Below, piece by piece: positions 1 through 9,261 of a DNA stretch of 64,000 bases. The notes under the pieces were generated by a model, which was given only the letters and a program-made list of their open reading frames with translations, did no database searches and was not told the DNA's origin. Source of the DNA: Gordonia spumicola (lineage in GTDB: Bacteria > Actinomycetota > Actinomycetes > Mycobacteriales > Mycobacteriaceae); contig NZ_BJOV01000005.1 of the NCBI RefSeq assembly GCF_009932475.1, positions 1,178,001 through 1,242,000 of the forward strand, written 5' to 3'. The translations under genes and the position numbers were made by a program. Within the stretch, counting starts at the first letter, position 1, and each line of letters starts with the position of its first letter.

Positions 1-1
1 G

Positions 2-868
2 TCGTTCATGGCGGGCGGCTCGTTCGGCACCATGATCGGGACCGCACTCGGCGGCGTCGTCGCCGTCCACTTCGGGTGGCGCTGGTCGATCGGTGCGATG
101 GCGGTCCTCGGACTGCTGCTCGTCGCCGCGTTCAAGATCATCGTCACCGAAGGCCGGGTACGCAGGCATCAGGCCCTGGTCGACACCCCCGACGAGAAGC
201 AGGCGGCGCCCGCGACCGGGTCGGCCCGGGCGCCGCTGTCGAGCCTGTTCACCAATCCGGCCGTGCTCTGCGCTTACATCGGCAGCGGCCTGCAGATGTT
301 CATGGCCGCGGTGATGCTCACCTGGCTGCCGACGTTCTTCAAAGAGGAATACTCGATGACCGTCGACACGGCCGGCGGAGCGGCGGCGTTCTTCGTCCTT
401 CTGGTCGGCAGCGGGATGATCGTGTGCGGCGTCATCGCCGACCGTGTCAGCCGTCGGGACGCGACCCGCAAATGGACGGTCGGCATCGGATTCTGCTCGA
501 TCGCATTCGTCTCCCTGATGATCGCGTTCGCGCTTCCGACGGGCGGACTCCAGCTCGCCTTGATGGCCGTCGGCGCGTTCTTCTCCGCGGGCTGCTCGGG
601 GACCACGGCCGCGATGGTCGCCTCGCTGACCCACAAGTCGGTGCAGGCCTCCGCGATGGGCACGTTGACCCTGGCGAACAATCTCCTCGGTCTCGCGGCG
701 GCGCCGTTCATCATCGGCATCCTCGCCGACCACATGTCGCTCGCCGACGCCCTGAAGGTCGCGCCGCTGGTCTACATCCCGGCCGCGCTCGCCATGGTCG
801 TCGGACGTCGGATGCATCCGCGTGGCGTCGCCGCGCTGGCCGCCCTGTCGACAGCCGTCGAGAAATGA
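2..868 (+). CDS. MFS transporter, 3' part
   Basis: C-terminal part of a major facilitator superfamily permease. The reading frame is open to the left edge, so the ATG at 8 is probably internal and the N-terminal helices lie outside the window. The visible 288 residues hold several hydrophobic segments, a charged cytoplasmic loop rich in Arg/Lys near residues 45-75, and a typical MFS loop motif (ADRVSRRD) before a further helix. The stop overlaps the start of the following hydrolase gene (ATGA at 865-868), so the two are probably co-translated. The substrate cannot be told from sequence. Confidence 0.85.
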   Translation, partial: SFMAGGSFGTMIGTALGGVVAVHFGWRWSIGAMAVLGLLLVAAFKIIVTEGRVRRHQALVDTPDEKQAAPATGSARAPLSSLFTNPAVLCAYIGSGLQMFMAAVMLTWLPTFFKEEYSMTVDTAGGAAAFFVLLVGSGMIVCGVIADRVSRRDATRKWTVGIGFCSIAFVSLMIAFALPTGGLQLALMAVGAFFSAGCSGTTAAMVASLTHKSVQASAMGTLTLANNLLGLAAAPFIIGILADHMSLADALKVAPLVYIPAALAMVVGRRMHPRGVAALAALSTAVEK

Positions 869-1443
869 CCGCGCCGACAGTGGTGGTCGTCCCCGGGCTC
901 CGGGGCGACGCGCCGACCCACTGGCAAGAGGTGTACGCCGCCCGCACGCCCGGGACGGTCACCGTGCCGTTCCCCGCCGTCGACCACTGGCACGACCTGC
1001 CTGCACGCACGGACCTGATCGAAGGGACCGTCGCCGCGGTCGACGGTCCGGTGATCCTGCTCGCGCACAGTGCAGGCGTCCTTGCGGCCGTCCACTGGGC
1101 GCGGAGCCCGCGATCGTCGGTCGGAGCCGTCGTCGGCGCTGTGTTCGCGACCCCGCCCGATTTCGACGTGGACTGGCCCGAGCCGCATCCGCGGCCCGCC
1201 GAATTGGCGGCACAGGGCTGGTCGCCGATCCCGCGGGCCCGGCTGCCGTTCCCGTCGGTCCTGGCCGCGAGCCGCAACGATCCGCTCGCCCGGTACCGCA
1301 CCACCGCGGGCCTTGCCGAAGTGTGGGGGAGCAGGCTGGTCGACCTCGGCGAGGTCGGTCACCTGAACCCGGCATCGGGTTTCGGCGAGTGGCCGCTCGC
1401 CGCCGAGCTAATCGCCGAGATGACCCTTCAGCGCACCTCGTAA
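865..1443 (+). CDS. RBBP9/YdeN-type serine hydrolase
   Basis: Small alpha/beta hydrolase of 192 residues, the usual size for the RBBP9/YdeN family. It starts with a beta strand and the GLRGDAPTHWQ oxyanion/HW motif typical of that family. The nucleophile elbow is HSAG, a likely catalytic Asp sits in SRNDPLARY, and the catalytic His is in GHLNPASGFGEWP. The ATG at 865 overlaps the stop of the upstream transporter gene, which fixes the start and implies translational coupling. Its 3' end overlaps the convergent bluB gene by 16 bases. Family assignment is firm; the substrate is unknown. Confidence 0.82.
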   Translation: MTAPTVVVVPGLRGDAPTHWQEVYAARTPGTVTVPFPAVDHWHDLPARTDLIEGTVAAVDGPVILLAHSAGVLAAVHWARSPRSSVGAVVGAVFATPPDFDVDWPEPHPRPAELAAQGWSPIPRARLPFPSVLAASRNDPLARYRTTAGLAEVWGSRLVDLGEVGHLNPASGFGEWPLAAELIAEMTLQRTS

Positions 1444-2075
1444 CGGACGCCCGGAGGCGTGCGGGCCTGCCAGCCGAGCCGTTCCAGCTCGGGTGTGGAG
1501 TCCACCGCCTCCGGGTATCCGACGCACAGGTATCCGACGAGGACCCAGTCGCCCGGGACGTCCAACGCCCGGGCGACGTCGTGTGGGTCCACGATCGACA
1601 CCCACCCGACCCCGACGCCGCGGGCCCGCGCTGCGAGCCACAACGTCGAGATCGCGGTGACGACCGAGTATTCGAGGGTCTGCGGCATCGTCCGTCTGCC
1701 GAGTCCCGAACCCTGATCCGGGTCGGGCACGCAGAACACGGCGAGGTGGACGGGCGCATCGTCCAGACCTGCGAGTTTCATCCCGGCGTACGACTTCGCC
1801 CGCTCGCCCCGATAACCGCGCAGGGCGTCGTCGTTGCACCTGGTGAACGTGTCGGCCACCGCTCGCCTGCGTTCGGGGGAGACGACGTTCACCCACCGCC
1901 ACGGCTGACTGTTGCCGACCGACGGAGCGAGTTCGGCCGACGCCAGGATCTCGTCGAGAAGGCCGTCGGCGAGCGGTTCCGTGCGGAATCGGCGCACATC
2001 GCGTCGCCACCGCAGCAAGTCGTCGAACTCCTCGACGAAAGCCTCGCTGAACACGCCGTCGCTGCTGGTTCCCAT
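1428..2075 (-). CDS. bluB: 5,6-dimethylbenzimidazole synthase BluB
   Basis: Nitroreductase-fold flavoenzyme of 215 residues that matches BluB, which breaks down FMNH2 with oxygen to make 5,6-dimethylbenzimidazole, the lower ligand of cobalamin. Seen features: the N-terminal RRDVRRF segment, APSVGNSQPWRW (FMN contact), QTLEYSVVTAISTLWLAAR and GVGVGWVSIVDP, all characteristic of BluB rather than of general nitroreductases. The length fits the family (about 210-230). It is convergent with the preceding hydrolase and has no cobalamin genes beside it here. Confidence 0.85.
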   Translation of the reverse strand: MGTSSDGVFSEAFVEEFDDLLRWRRDVRRFRTEPLADGLLDEILASAELAPSVGNSQPWRWVNVVSPERRRAVADTFTRCNDDALRGYRGERAKSYAGMKLAGLDDAPVHLAVFCVPDPDQGSGLGRRTMPQTLEYSVVTAISTLWLAARARGVGVGWVSIVDPHDVARALDVPGDWVLVGYLCVGYPEAVDSTPELERLGWQARTPPGVRYEVR

Positions 2076-2101
2076 CGGCCGACCGTACCCCGCCGGAACC
2101 G

Positions 2102-2569
2102 TCAGTTGACGGCGGGACCGGGGGTGATGTGCCAGCCTCCCGCAGAGAGCACCCCGACCGCCTCGAAGGTGCGGTCATAGCCGGTGGCGGAGATCTTCCA
2201 GCCGTCGTCGGTGAGCCGGTACTCGTCGCGGTAGAACGCGGCGCCGATGATCATCCGGTCGTAGTCGGGGACGATCACCCGGTCCTGCAGGTACCAGCTG
2301 CCGGTGGCGGTGTCACCGTCGACGCGGATGATCGGGTGATCGACGCGGTGCTCGGTGAGCATGGTGCCCGTCATCGCGCCGCGGAAGTACTCGATCACCT
2401 CGGCTCGGCTGGCGAACGCGAGCTTCTTGCCGCCCATCTGTGTGCCGTAGTCGGTGACGACGTCCTCGGTGAGCGTTGCGGCGAGGCCGTCCCAGTCCCG
2501 GGTGTCGACCGCGCGCAGGTAGCGGTACTTGAGTTCTTCGATGTCGCGGATCGTGTCGGCGGTGCTCAT
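2102..2569 (-). CDS. SnoaL/NTF2-like protein
   Basis: A 155-residue single-domain protein with the pattern of SnoaL-like NTF2 folds: an N-terminal helix (IEELKYRYLRAVDTRDWDGL), ALT-EDVVTDYG, a central helix with EVIEYFRG, then strands TEHRVDHPIIRVDGDTATG and DGWKISATGYDRTFE. Members include isomerases, dehydratases and steroid-binding enzymes. It sits 42 bases downstream of the SDR gene on the same strand and is probably in its operon, so it may act on the same small hydrophobic substrate. The exact reaction is not visible. Confidence 0.8.
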   Translation of the reverse strand: MSTADTIRDIEELKYRYLRAVDTRDWDGLAATLTEDVVTDYGTQMGGKKLAFASRAEVIEYFRGAMTGTMLTEHRVDHPIIRVDGDTATGSWYLQDRVIVPDYDRMIIGAAFYRDEYRLTDDGWKISATGYDRTFEAVGVLSAGGWHITPGPAVN

Positions 2570-2611
2570 GTCAGGCGCCTTTCGGTGGTGGTGGGGTGGC
2601 GGATCGGCTTG

Positions 2612-3397
2612 TCACAGGTCGGGGATGGGAAGCGCGAAGTTCGGTGCGCCGATGCCGCCGTCGACTTCGAGGATCTTGCCGGTCATGTAGCCGCCGGCGG
2701 CGCTCGCGAGGTAGACGGCCGTCGCGGCGATCTCCTCGGGTTCGCCGATCCGGCGCATCGGCGTCTTCGCCTCGATCGCGGTCCGCATGTCGTCGTTCTG
2801 CGCGACGTAGTCGAGGGCGGGCGTCAGGATCGAACCGGGCGCGATCGCGTTCACGCGGATCCGTGGTGCGAGGTCTTCCGCGGCGAGCCGGGTGTAGTGG
2901 GCGACTGCGGCCTTCGCGGTGCCGTAGGCGGCGTACCCGCGGCCGGCGAACCGGCCGATCGACGATGACACGTTGATGACCGAACCGCCGTCGTCGTTCT
3001 TCAGCATCTCCGGGACCGCGGCCAGGGTGAGGGCGTGTGTGGTGCCGACGTTGAAGGAGAAGGCGCCGACGAGTTCTTTGACCGACGTCTGCAGGAACGG
3101 CTTCGGCATCGCGCCGCCGACGTTGTTGACGACAACGTCGAGCCTGCCGAAGTTCTCGACGGCGGCGGTCACCAGTGCCGCGGGATCGTCGGAGGCGAGA
3201 TCGAGCGGCACCGCCACGGCACGCCGTCCGAGCGCTGCGACCTTCGCGGCCACCTCGTCGAGGTCGGACGCGGTCCGCGCCGAGATCACCACGTCCGCGC
3301 CGGCCTCGGCGAAGCCGACGGCGATCGCCGCGCCGATCCCACGTCCGGCACCGGTCACGATCGCGACGCGATCGGTCAGTTGAAACTTCTCGAGCAT
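2612..3397 (-). CDS. SDR-family oxidoreductase
   Basis: Classical short-chain dehydrogenase/reductase of 261 residues. It has the nucleotide-binding TGAGRGIG motif near residue 15, NNVGG, the catalytic Ser in SSIGRFAG and the YGTAK active-site Tyr/Lys. The chosen ATG at 3397 puts the Rossmann motif at the usual distance; the frame stays open further upstream, but that would run across the divergent promoter. The gene is divergent from an IclR regulator and shares with it a strong inverted repeat, so control by that regulator is likely. The substrate is unknown; a steroid- or fatty-acid-like alcohol is possible. Confidence 0.85.
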   Translation of the reverse strand: MLEKFQLTDRVAIVTGAGRGIGAAIAVGFAEAGADVVISARTASDLDEVAAKVAALGRRAVAVPLDLASDDPAALVTAAVENFGRLDVVVNNVGGAMPKPFLQTSVKELVGAFSFNVGTTHALTLAAVPEMLKNDDGGSVINVSSSIGRFAGRGYAAYGTAKAAVAHYTRLAAEDLAPRIRVNAIAPGSILTPALDYVAQNDDMRTAIEAKTPMRRIGEPEEIAATAVYLASAAGGYMTGKILEVDGGIGAPNFALPIPDL

Positions 3398-3416
3398 CCT
3401 GCTCAACCCCTTGCTA

Positions 3417-3460
3417 ATCGAATATTCGATCAATACGGTGTGAATATCCGGCACACCGTA
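3417..3460. promoter_or_regulatory. Double palindrome between SDR and IclR genes
   Basis: Two dyads lie in the 102-bp divergent intergenic region. At 3417-3430 there is a perfect 14-bp palindrome (ATCGAATATTCGAT). At 3434-3460 there is a perfect 9-bp inverted repeat, TACGGTGTG and CACACCGTA, separated by 9 bases. Both are AT-richer than the surroundings. They are good candidates for the IclR operator(s); which one is bound is not known. Confidence 0.6.
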
Positions 3461-3499
3461 GTCCTCCCGGGACCGTGACACAAGAGGGATTCCCACCGC

Positions 3500-4369
3500 A
3501 TGGCAGGTTCGCCTCCCACTCGTCGAGTGATCGACACTCTGGAACTGCTCAGCGACGCGACCGAACCGCGCACAATCGCCCAGATCGCGGACGCTCTCGG
3601 CATCTCTCGGCCGACGATGTCGGCGATCCTGGCCGAACTCGACGACGCGGGCTGGATCGTCCGTGACGCCTCCCGCGGATACCGCCTCGGCGCGGCCGCC
3701 GCCGGGCTGTCCCGCGGCGGCCCGGCCGATCTGTCGGCCGTCACGTCCGACGTCCTCGCGGTGATCGAAGAGCTCGCCGACGCCACCGGATGCGGGGCCA
3801 CCCTGAGTCGGTTCAGCACCGGCCGGATGACTGTCGTGGCCAAGGTGCACTCGCGGTCGCGGCCGGTGCCCGGCCTCGGGCTCGGGCAGTCGTTGGCGAC
3901 CGGGTACCCGGCAGGCGCCGCCGTGATGGCCGGCCGCGACCTCGCCGAGCAGACAGCGTGGACCCAAGCCACCGGGGTCGCGGCCGCCAAGCGACGTCGT
4001 GTGCTCGACGTCGTCCACGAGCTCGGGTACGCGGCGTACCGGCCGGCGTCGACGGACGCGTCGCTCATCGAGTCTCTCGCCGACCTGCTCGGCGCCGTCG
4101 GGCCGATGCTCATCGACCCCGGCGTGCGCCGGTCGGCGACCCGGCAGCTTGCCGAACTGAGTTCGCGGGCTTACCGACTCGACGACCTGGACACCGACGA
4201 GCCGCTCCCGCTCAGCTACCTGGCGGCCCCGGTCGCTCGGAGCGGCGTGGTGGACGTGGAACTGCAGCTGGGGGTGCTGCGGTCGGCGGTCACCGCCGAC
4301 GATCGGCGCGACCTCGGCATCGCGTTGGTCGAAGCGGCCGCGCGGGTCGGCGCCCTCTGGGGACCGTGA
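3500..4369 (+). CDS. IclR-family transcriptional regulator
   Basis: 289-residue regulator. The N-terminus is a winged helix-turn-helix ([44 protein letters not shown], then the wing GYRLG) as in IclR proteins. The rest forms the effector-binding domain, less typical in sequence than classic IclR, with [11 protein letters not shown] near the middle. It is transcribed divergently from the SDR/SnoaL pair and most likely controls it, and itself, through the dyads at 3417-3460. The stop overlaps the GTG of a small downstream ORF. Confidence 0.8.
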   Translation: MAGSPPTRRVIDTLELLSDATEPRTIAQIADALGISRPTMSAILAELDDAGWIVRDASRGYRLGAAAAGLSRGGPADLSAVTSDVLAVIEELADATGCGATLSRFSTGRMTVVAKVHSRSRPVPGLGLGQSLATGYPAGAAVMAGRDLAEQTAWTQATGVAAAKRRRVLDVVHELGYAAYRPASTDASLIESLADLLGAVGPMLIDPGVRRSATRQLAELSSRAYRLDDLDTDEPLPLSYLAAPVARSGVVDVELQLGVLRSAVTADDRRDLGIALVEAAARVGALWGP

Positions 4370-4527
4370 CAGGGGCTGCCGCCACGCTCGAGGCGCTGGA
4401 GGTGCTGCTCGAACTCGCCGTGTCGCCGGTGTACTTCCGGTCGATGTTCACCGACACCCCGGTGACCGGGGAGTACATCGACGACGTCGCGGGCCGCACC
4501 GTCCGGGTCTTCCACCCGCTACGCTGA
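4366..4527 (+). CDS. Small ORF coupled to the IclR gene
   Basis: A 53-codon frame that starts with GTG overlapping the regulator's stop (GTGA at 4366-4369). The peptide begins [19 protein letters not shown], then has a hydrophilic second half ending in HPLR. G/C-rich third positions and the stop-start overlap argue for translation. I do not recognise a family. It could also be a chance frame; the next certain gene begins 49 bases on. Confidence 0.4.
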   Translation: MTGAAATLEALEVLLELAVSPVYFRSMFTDTPVTGEYIDDVAGRTVRVFHPLR

Positions 4528-4576
4528 CCGTACAGCGGTAGAACCGGTTGCAGAACCGGGCGGGAAGAGGTGACGC

Positions 4577-5785
4577 ATGGCAGGCGACAGGGTGTTCGTC
4601 ATCGGTGTCGGGATGACCAAGTTCGAGAAGCCGGGACGACGACGCGACGACGACGGCGTGGCCTGGGACTACCCCGACATGGCGCGGGAAGCGGGAACCA
4701 ACGCGCTGGCCGATGCGGGTGTGGACTACACCGATATCGAGCAGGCGTACGTCGGCTACGTGTTCGGGGAGTCGACGGCGGGCCAGCGCGCGGCGTACGA
4801 GCTCGGCCTGACCGGCATCCCGATCGTCAACGTGAACAACAACTGCTCGACCGGGTCGACCGCGCTGTTCATGGCGGCCCAGATGATCCGCGGCGGGCTC
4901 GCCGACTGCACGCTCGCGTTGGGTTTCGAGAAGATGCAGCCGGGATCGTTGGGCGCGATGTACGACGACCGCGAGAACCCGTTGATGCGGCACATGGCCG
5001 AACTCGGGAAGATCGCCGACTTCTCGATGCCCGCGGCGCCCTGGATGTTCGGCGTCGCCGGCCGCGAGCACATGAAGCAGTACGGCAGCACACCCGAGCA
5101 CTTCGCGAAGATCGGGTTCAAGAACCACAAGCATTCGGTGAACAACCCGTACTCGCAGTTCCAAGACGAGTACACCCTCGACGAGATCCTCGAGTCGAAG
5201 CCGATCTACCACCCGCTGACAAAGCTGCAGTGCTCGCCGACGTCGGACGGCTCCGCCGCCGCGGTGCTCGCGTCGGAGGCGTTCGTCGACCGGCACGGCC
5301 TGGCGTCGCGTGCCGTCGAGATCGTCGGACAGGCGATGACCACCGACTTCGCGAGCACCTTCGACGGTTCGGCGAAGAACCTCATCGGCTACGACATGAA
5401 CGTGCAGGCCGCGCGCCGGGTGTACGACCAGTCGGGTCTCGGACCCGACGACTTCCAGGTGATCGAACTGCACGACTGCTTCTCGGCCAACGAACTGCTG
5501 CTCTACGAGGCACTCGGCCTGTGCGCCGAAGGCGACGCGCCGCGTCTGATCGACGATGCCGCGACAACCTACGGCGGGCGCTGGGTGGTGAACCCGTCCG
5601 GCGGGCTCATCTCCAAGGGCCACCCCCTCGGCGCGACGGGGATCGCCCAGTGCTCCGAACTCACGTGGCAGTTGCGCGGTGATGCCGACAAGCGGCAGGT
5701 GGACGGCGTGACCGCGGCACTCCAGCACAACATCGGACTGGGCGGGGCCGCCGTGGTCACGGCGTATCAGCGCGCGGATCGATGA
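4577..5785 (+). CDS. Thiolase-family lipid-transfer protein (SCP-x type)
   Basis: 402-residue thiolase-like enzyme as found in sterol and fatty-acid catabolism of actinomycetes. The nucleophilic cysteine lies in [12 protein letters not shown] (around residue 92), a catalytic histidine in LHDCFSANE, and the second in [10 protein letters not shown] near residue 345. The C-terminus has [14 protein letters not shown] instead of the usual CGGGG, as in SCP-x-like thiolases. The start is supported by AAGAGG 7 bases upstream. It is followed after 50 bp by a thioesterase gene on the same strand, so the two may act together on acyl-CoA thioesters. Confidence 0.85.
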   Translation: MAGDRVFVIGVGMTKFEKPGRRRDDDGVAWDYPDMAREAGTNALADAGVDYTDIEQAYVGYVFGESTAGQRAAYELGLTGIPIVNVNNNCSTGSTALFMAAQMIRGGLADCTLALGFEKMQPGSLGAMYDDRENPLMRHMAELGKIADFSMPAAPWMFGVAGREHMKQYGSTPEHFAKIGFKNHKHSVNNPYSQFQDEYTLDEILESKPIYHPLTKLQCSPTSDGSAAAVLASEAFVDRHGLASRAVEIVGQAMTTDFASTFDGSAKNLIGYDMNVQAARRVYDQSGLGPDDFQVIELHDCFSANELLLYEALGLCAEGDAPRLIDDAATTYGGRWVVNPSGGLISKGHPLGATGIAQCSELTWQLRGDADKRQVDGVTAALQHNIGLGGAAVVTAYQRADR

Positions 5786-5835
5786 CGATTCAGGAACTCG
5801 AACCGTCTGTTGACGACGGTCTGAGCTGACCGCGC

Positions 5836-6621
5836 ATGGCGTTCTTCACCGTCCGGGACGACATGTCCTTGCACGCCGAGCCCCTTGCGATCAGTCCGTG
5901 GTCGGCCACCCAGGTCGGCGGCTACGCGGTCTGCGGCGCCCTCGCTCGGGCTGTCGAGGCCGACATGGCCGACTCCGGACTGTCACCCCTGCGGTTCACC
6001 GTCGACCTGGCCAAACCGGTCCGGTCCGGAGGCTTCACGACGCGAACCACGGTTGTCAGACGCGGCCCTCGGATATCGATCGTCGACGCCGCAGTCGTGC
6101 AAGACGGAGAGGTGCGAGCCCGCGCCACCTCGGTGTTCGTCGTGCCGAGCGACGAGCCGCCGGGGGAACTGTGGCAGTCCGCCGAGCCTCTCCCGACACC
6201 GCCGCGAGAGGCCGACGTCGCCGGACCGCCGCTGATCAGCAGCGGCCACAACGACTGGTCGCGCGACTACCGAACGCACCAGAACGCCGGACGAAAGTCG
6301 GCGTGGCAGACGTTTCCGCCGCTTGTCGCCGGAGAGGTCATGACGCCGTTCCAACGGGCGGTGACGATGTCCGAGACGACCAGCCTGGTGTGCCACTGGG
6401 GTACCGAGGGCGCCGGGTTCATCAACACCGACGCCACGTTGGCGCTTGTCAGACTTCCGATCGGGGACAGTGTGGGCCTCCGCGCCGATAGTCAGATCAG
6501 CGAAGCCGGGCTGTCGGTGGGCACGGCGACGATGTTCGACAGATTCGGCGTCGTCGGACACTGCACGGTCACGGCGATCGCCAATGCACGCCGCCAAGTG
6601 GACCTCGGCGAGGTCATCTAG
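5836..6621 (+). CDS. TesB-like acyl-CoA thioesterase
   Basis: 261-residue protein that reads as a double-hotdog acyl-CoA thioesterase of the TesB-like type. The N-terminal hotdog includes GGYAVCGALARAVE and the strand LRFTVDLAKPVRSGGF; the C-terminal hotdog has SLVCHWGTEGAGFINTDATL and ends LSVGTATMFDRFGVVGHCTV, a pattern typical of such actinobacterial thioesterases. It lies 50 bp after the thiolase gene and is likely co-transcribed. It would hydrolyse a CoA ester; chain length is not predictable from the sequence. Confidence 0.75.
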   Translation: MAFFTVRDDMSLHAEPLAISPWSATQVGGYAVCGALARAVEADMADSGLSPLRFTVDLAKPVRSGGFTTRTTVVRRGPRISIVDAAVVQDGEVRARATSVFVVPSDEPPGELWQSAEPLPTPPREADVAGPPLISSGHNDWSRDYRTHQNAGRKSAWQTFPPLVAGEVMTPFQRAVTMSETTSLVCHWGTEGAGFINTDATLALVRLPIGDSVGLRADSQISEAGLSVGTATMFDRFGVVGHCTVTAIANARRQVDLGEVI

Positions 6622-6721
6622 GATCGCCGGCGGCAGACCGTCGCTCTGCTAGGTGATGGTGGCGTCGACCATCGCGGTGCACGCGGCCGGATCCGAGACG
6701 TCGGTCTGCAGGGGACGGACG

Positions 6722-8503
6722 TCAGAACCACGCCGGATTCATGTCGAGAGTCGTCGTGTCCCGCGAAGCCAGCAGGTCGATCCACGGACCGATCTGCGGG
6801 AGTTCGTGCGTGAAGAAGTAGCGCGTCGCCATTCGCTTGCCGTCGTAGAAGTCGCCGACCCGACCGTCCGCCGCGAGGTACTGCTCGAGCCAGAGCCATG
6901 CGACGACGCCGTGCCCGAACGCCTCGAGGTAGGCGGTGGCGTTCGACAGGGCCGCGACCGGATCGGCGTCGGCCCACAGGGTTCCGGTGACGCCGACCAC
7001 GCGGGTCCACGCGGCGTCCAACTGGTCGGCGTACGCGGCGGCGTCGCCGCCCGTCGTGCGGGCCGCGGCGACGGTCGCCGCGATGCGGGCGGTGAGCAGC
7101 GCCAGACCCTTGCCGCCCTTCATGATCACCTTGCGGCCGAGCAGGTCGAGCGCCTGGACGCCGTGGGTGCCCTCGTGGATCGGGTTCAGGCGGTTGTCGC
7201 GGTAGTGCTGTTCGACGTCGTAGTCGCGGGTGTACCCGTAGCCGCCGTGCACCTGGATGGCGAGGTCGTTGGCCTTGAGGCACCACTGCGACGGCCAGCT
7301 CTTGGCGATCGGCGTGAGCACGTCGAGGAGCAGGCCGAGATCGGCGGCCTCTGCGGTGTCGTCGGCGACGGCCTGGTCGTCGACGAGCTTGGAGCAGTAC
7401 AGGCCGAGTGCGAGACCGCCTTCGACGTACGCCTTCTGCGCCAAGAGCATTCGACGCACGTCCGGGTGCTCGATGATGGCGACCGGCGGAGCCGACGGAT
7501 CCTTCGCGCCGAGCGGCCGCCCCTGAGTGCGGTCGGCCGCGTACTCGACGGCCTTCAGGTAACCGACGTAGCCGAGGGCGGTGGCGAGGAACCCGACGCC
7601 GATTCGTGCCTCGTTCATCATGTGGAACATGTACGAGAGTCCCTTGTGCTCCTCGCCGACGAGGTAGCCGACGGCGCCCGCGCGCCCACCCGGAGTGTGC
7701 GTGCCGTCGCCGATGGCGAGCGCAGCGTTGGTGGTGCCGCGGTTGCCCATCTTGTGATTGAGGCCGGTGAGGGTGATGTCGTTGCGTTCCCCGTTCGGCA
7801 GGAACTTCGGGACGATCATGAGGGAGATGCTCTTGACACCGGGTTCGCCGCCCGGCGTCTTCGCGAGCACGAGGTGGACGATGTTCTCCGAGATGTCCTG
7901 GTCTCCACCGGAGATCCACATCTTCGAACCGACCACGCGGTAGGTCCCGTCGTCCTGCTTCTCGGCGCGGGTGGTCACGTCGGCGAGCGACGATCCGGCT
8001 TGCGGCTCGGACAGGCACATGGTGCCGAACCAGCGGCCCTCGAGCATCGGCTTCACGAAGGTCTCGATCTGCTCCGGCGTGCCGTACTCGGCGAGAAGGG
8101 CGGCGTTCGCACTCGTCAGCAGCGCGTACGACGACGTCCCCGCGTTCGACGCCTGCAGCCACGCCATCGACGCCCGCGCGACGACGGTCGGCAGCTGCAT
8201 GCCGCCGACCTCCTCGTCGAACGTGCCGGTGATCAGTCCCGACTCGCCGTACGCCGCGAGGGCGGTCTTGACCTCGGGGATCGTCTGCACCGCACCGTCG
8301 GGCAGCATGTGCGGTTCTTCCGCGTCGCCCTTCCGGTTGTGCGGGGTGAAGTGCTTGTCGGCGAGATCGGCCGTCAGATCGAGAACCGCGTCGAACGTCT
8401 CTCGCGAGTGTTCGGCGAATCGCTCCCGGGAGGTCAACGACTCGACGTCGAGCCATTCGTAGAGGAGGAAGTCCAGGTCGCGTCGAGACAGTGCGTGTGC
8501 CAT
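6722..8503 (-). CDS. Long-form acyl-CoA dehydrogenase (FadE5-like)
   Basis: 593-residue FAD enzyme, the long acyl-CoA dehydrogenase type with an extra C-terminal domain. Seen: the FAD/substrate motif TMCLSEPQAGSSLADVTT, WISGGDQD, the central-domain segment LNHKMGNRGTTNAAL, and VHGGYGYTRDYDVEQHYRDNRL with the conserved Gly-rich loop before the active region. It would oxidise acyl-CoA to trans-2-enoyl-CoA in the cytoplasm. It is divergent from a TetR gene and the 115-bp gap contains a long dyad, so it is the likely target of that regulator. Confidence 0.88.
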   Translation of the reverse strand: MAHALSRRDLDFLLYEWLDVESLTSRERFAEHSRETFDAVLDLTADLADKHFTPHNRKGDAEEPHMLPDGAVQTIPEVKTALAAYGESGLITGTFDEEVGGMQLPTVVARASMAWLQASNAGTSSYALLTSANAALLAEYGTPEQIETFVKPMLEGRWFGTMCLSEPQAGSSLADVTTRAEKQDDGTYRVVGSKMWISGGDQDISENIVHLVLAKTPGGEPGVKSISLMIVPKFLPNGERNDITLTGLNHKMGNRGTTNAALAIGDGTHTPGGRAGAVGYLVGEEHKGLSYMFHMMNEARIGVGFLATALGYVGYLKAVEYAADRTQGRPLGAKDPSAPPVAIIEHPDVRRMLLAQKAYVEGGLALGLYCSKLVDDQAVADDTAEAADLGLLLDVLTPIAKSWPSQWCLKANDLAIQVHGGYGYTRDYDVEQHYRDNRLNPIHEGTHGVQALDLLGRKVIMKGGKGLALLTARIAATVAAARTTGGDAAAYADQLDAAWTRVVGVTGTLWADADPVAALSNATAYLEAFGHGVVAWLWLEQYLAADGRVGDFYDGKRMATRYFFTHELPQIGPWIDLLASRDTTTLDMNPAWF

Positions 8504-8536
8504 GAGCGGGCTCCGATCGAAAGTATCGCCTACAAA

Positions 8537-8573
8537 ACTATGCGTTGGTATAGTTTCTATACGTACGCATAGT
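8537..8573. promoter_or_regulatory. Nested dyad operator, FadE/TetR promoter
   Basis: Two inverted repeats share one axis at 8555. The outer arms are ACTATGCGT (8537-8545) and ACGCATAGT (8565-8573); the inner arms are GTATAG (8548-8553) and CTATAC (8557-8562). Only two base pairs of the 37-bp dyad fail to match. It sits between the divergent dehydrogenase and TetR genes and is almost certainly the TetR operator. The length could hold two dimers. Confidence 0.75.
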
Positions 8574-8618
8574 CGCGCACGTTTGCCTGAGTGTCAAGGA
8601 CCAGGGAAGGATATCCAC

Positions 8619-9236
8619 GTGGCGCACTTGACGGCGGCCGAACTGGCCGAGCACCTCGGAACCTCGAAGGCCGCGGCCCGCATCCGCGCGGCAGCCTGCG
8701 AGGTGTTCGCGGCACGCGGATACGGTGTGGCGACCACTCGGGAGATCGCCGCGAGTCTGGATCTGAGCCCCGGCGCCGTCTATCCGCACTACAAGACCAA
8801 GGAGTCGCTGCTCTTCGCGATCGCCCTGGAAGGCCATTGGGGAGTTCTCACCGCGGTCACGTCCGCGGACGATCCGGAGCTGCCGCCCGCCGATCGACTG
8901 TCGGCGGTGATGGGCGCGTTCGTCCTGTGGCATGCCGAGCGCACCGCGATCTCCAGCGTCATCCAGCATGAACTCCGATCGCTCGAACCCGAGCACCTCG
9001 CGATGATCGTCGACATCCGGCGGTCGACGACGGCCGCCTTCGACGCCGTCCTCCGGGCCGGTGTCGACGACGGCACGTTCGGAATCGACGACGTCCCGAC
9101 GGCGACACTCGCACTCACCTCGCTCGGCATCGACGTGAGCCGCTGGTTTCCGTCGCGCCGGATCTCCGACCCGCACGAACTGTCCCGGCGATACAGCGAC
9201 ATCGCCCTGCGCATCGCCGGGGCGTCGCGGCCCTAA
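8619..9236 (+). CDS. TetR-family regulator of the adjacent dehydrogenase
   Basis: 205-residue TetR protein. The HTH region is at residues 20-65: AARIRAAACEVFAARGYGVATTREIAASLDLSPGAVYPHYKTKESL. The rest is the helical ligand domain, which in such a setting probably senses an acyl-CoA. The GTG at 8619 is chosen because GGGAAGG stands 8 bases before it; the frame is open further upstream across the operator, which is unlikely to be translated. The gene is divergent from the acyl-CoA dehydrogenase gene. Confidence 0.85.
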   Translation: MAHLTAAELAEHLGTSKAAARIRAAACEVFAARGYGVATTREIAASLDLSPGAVYPHYKTKESLLFAIALEGHWGVLTAVTSADDPELPPADRLSAVMGAFVLWHAERTAISSVIQHELRSLEPEHLAMIVDIRRSTTAAFDAVLRAGVDDGTFGIDDVPTATLALTSLGIDVSRWFPSRRISDPHELSRRYSDIALRIAGASRP

Positions 9237-9261
9237 CGGCCCCCTCGGGGCGGTTGAGCCG

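Noticed and set aside
2612..4018. 468-codon reading of the SDR gene with an extended N-terminus
   Set aside because: The extension crosses the divergent promoter and the IclR gene in antisense; SDR homology starts at 3397.
4528..4576. AACCGG-containing repeats as a KstR-type operator before the thiolase
   Set aside because: The arms are imperfect and do not match the known KstR consensus well.
6618..8572. Long plus- and minus-strand frames of about 610-640 codons over the acyl-CoA dehydrogenase
   Set aside because: They are antisense or shifted shadows of the real gene; composition is Arg/Ala/Gly-rich without domains.
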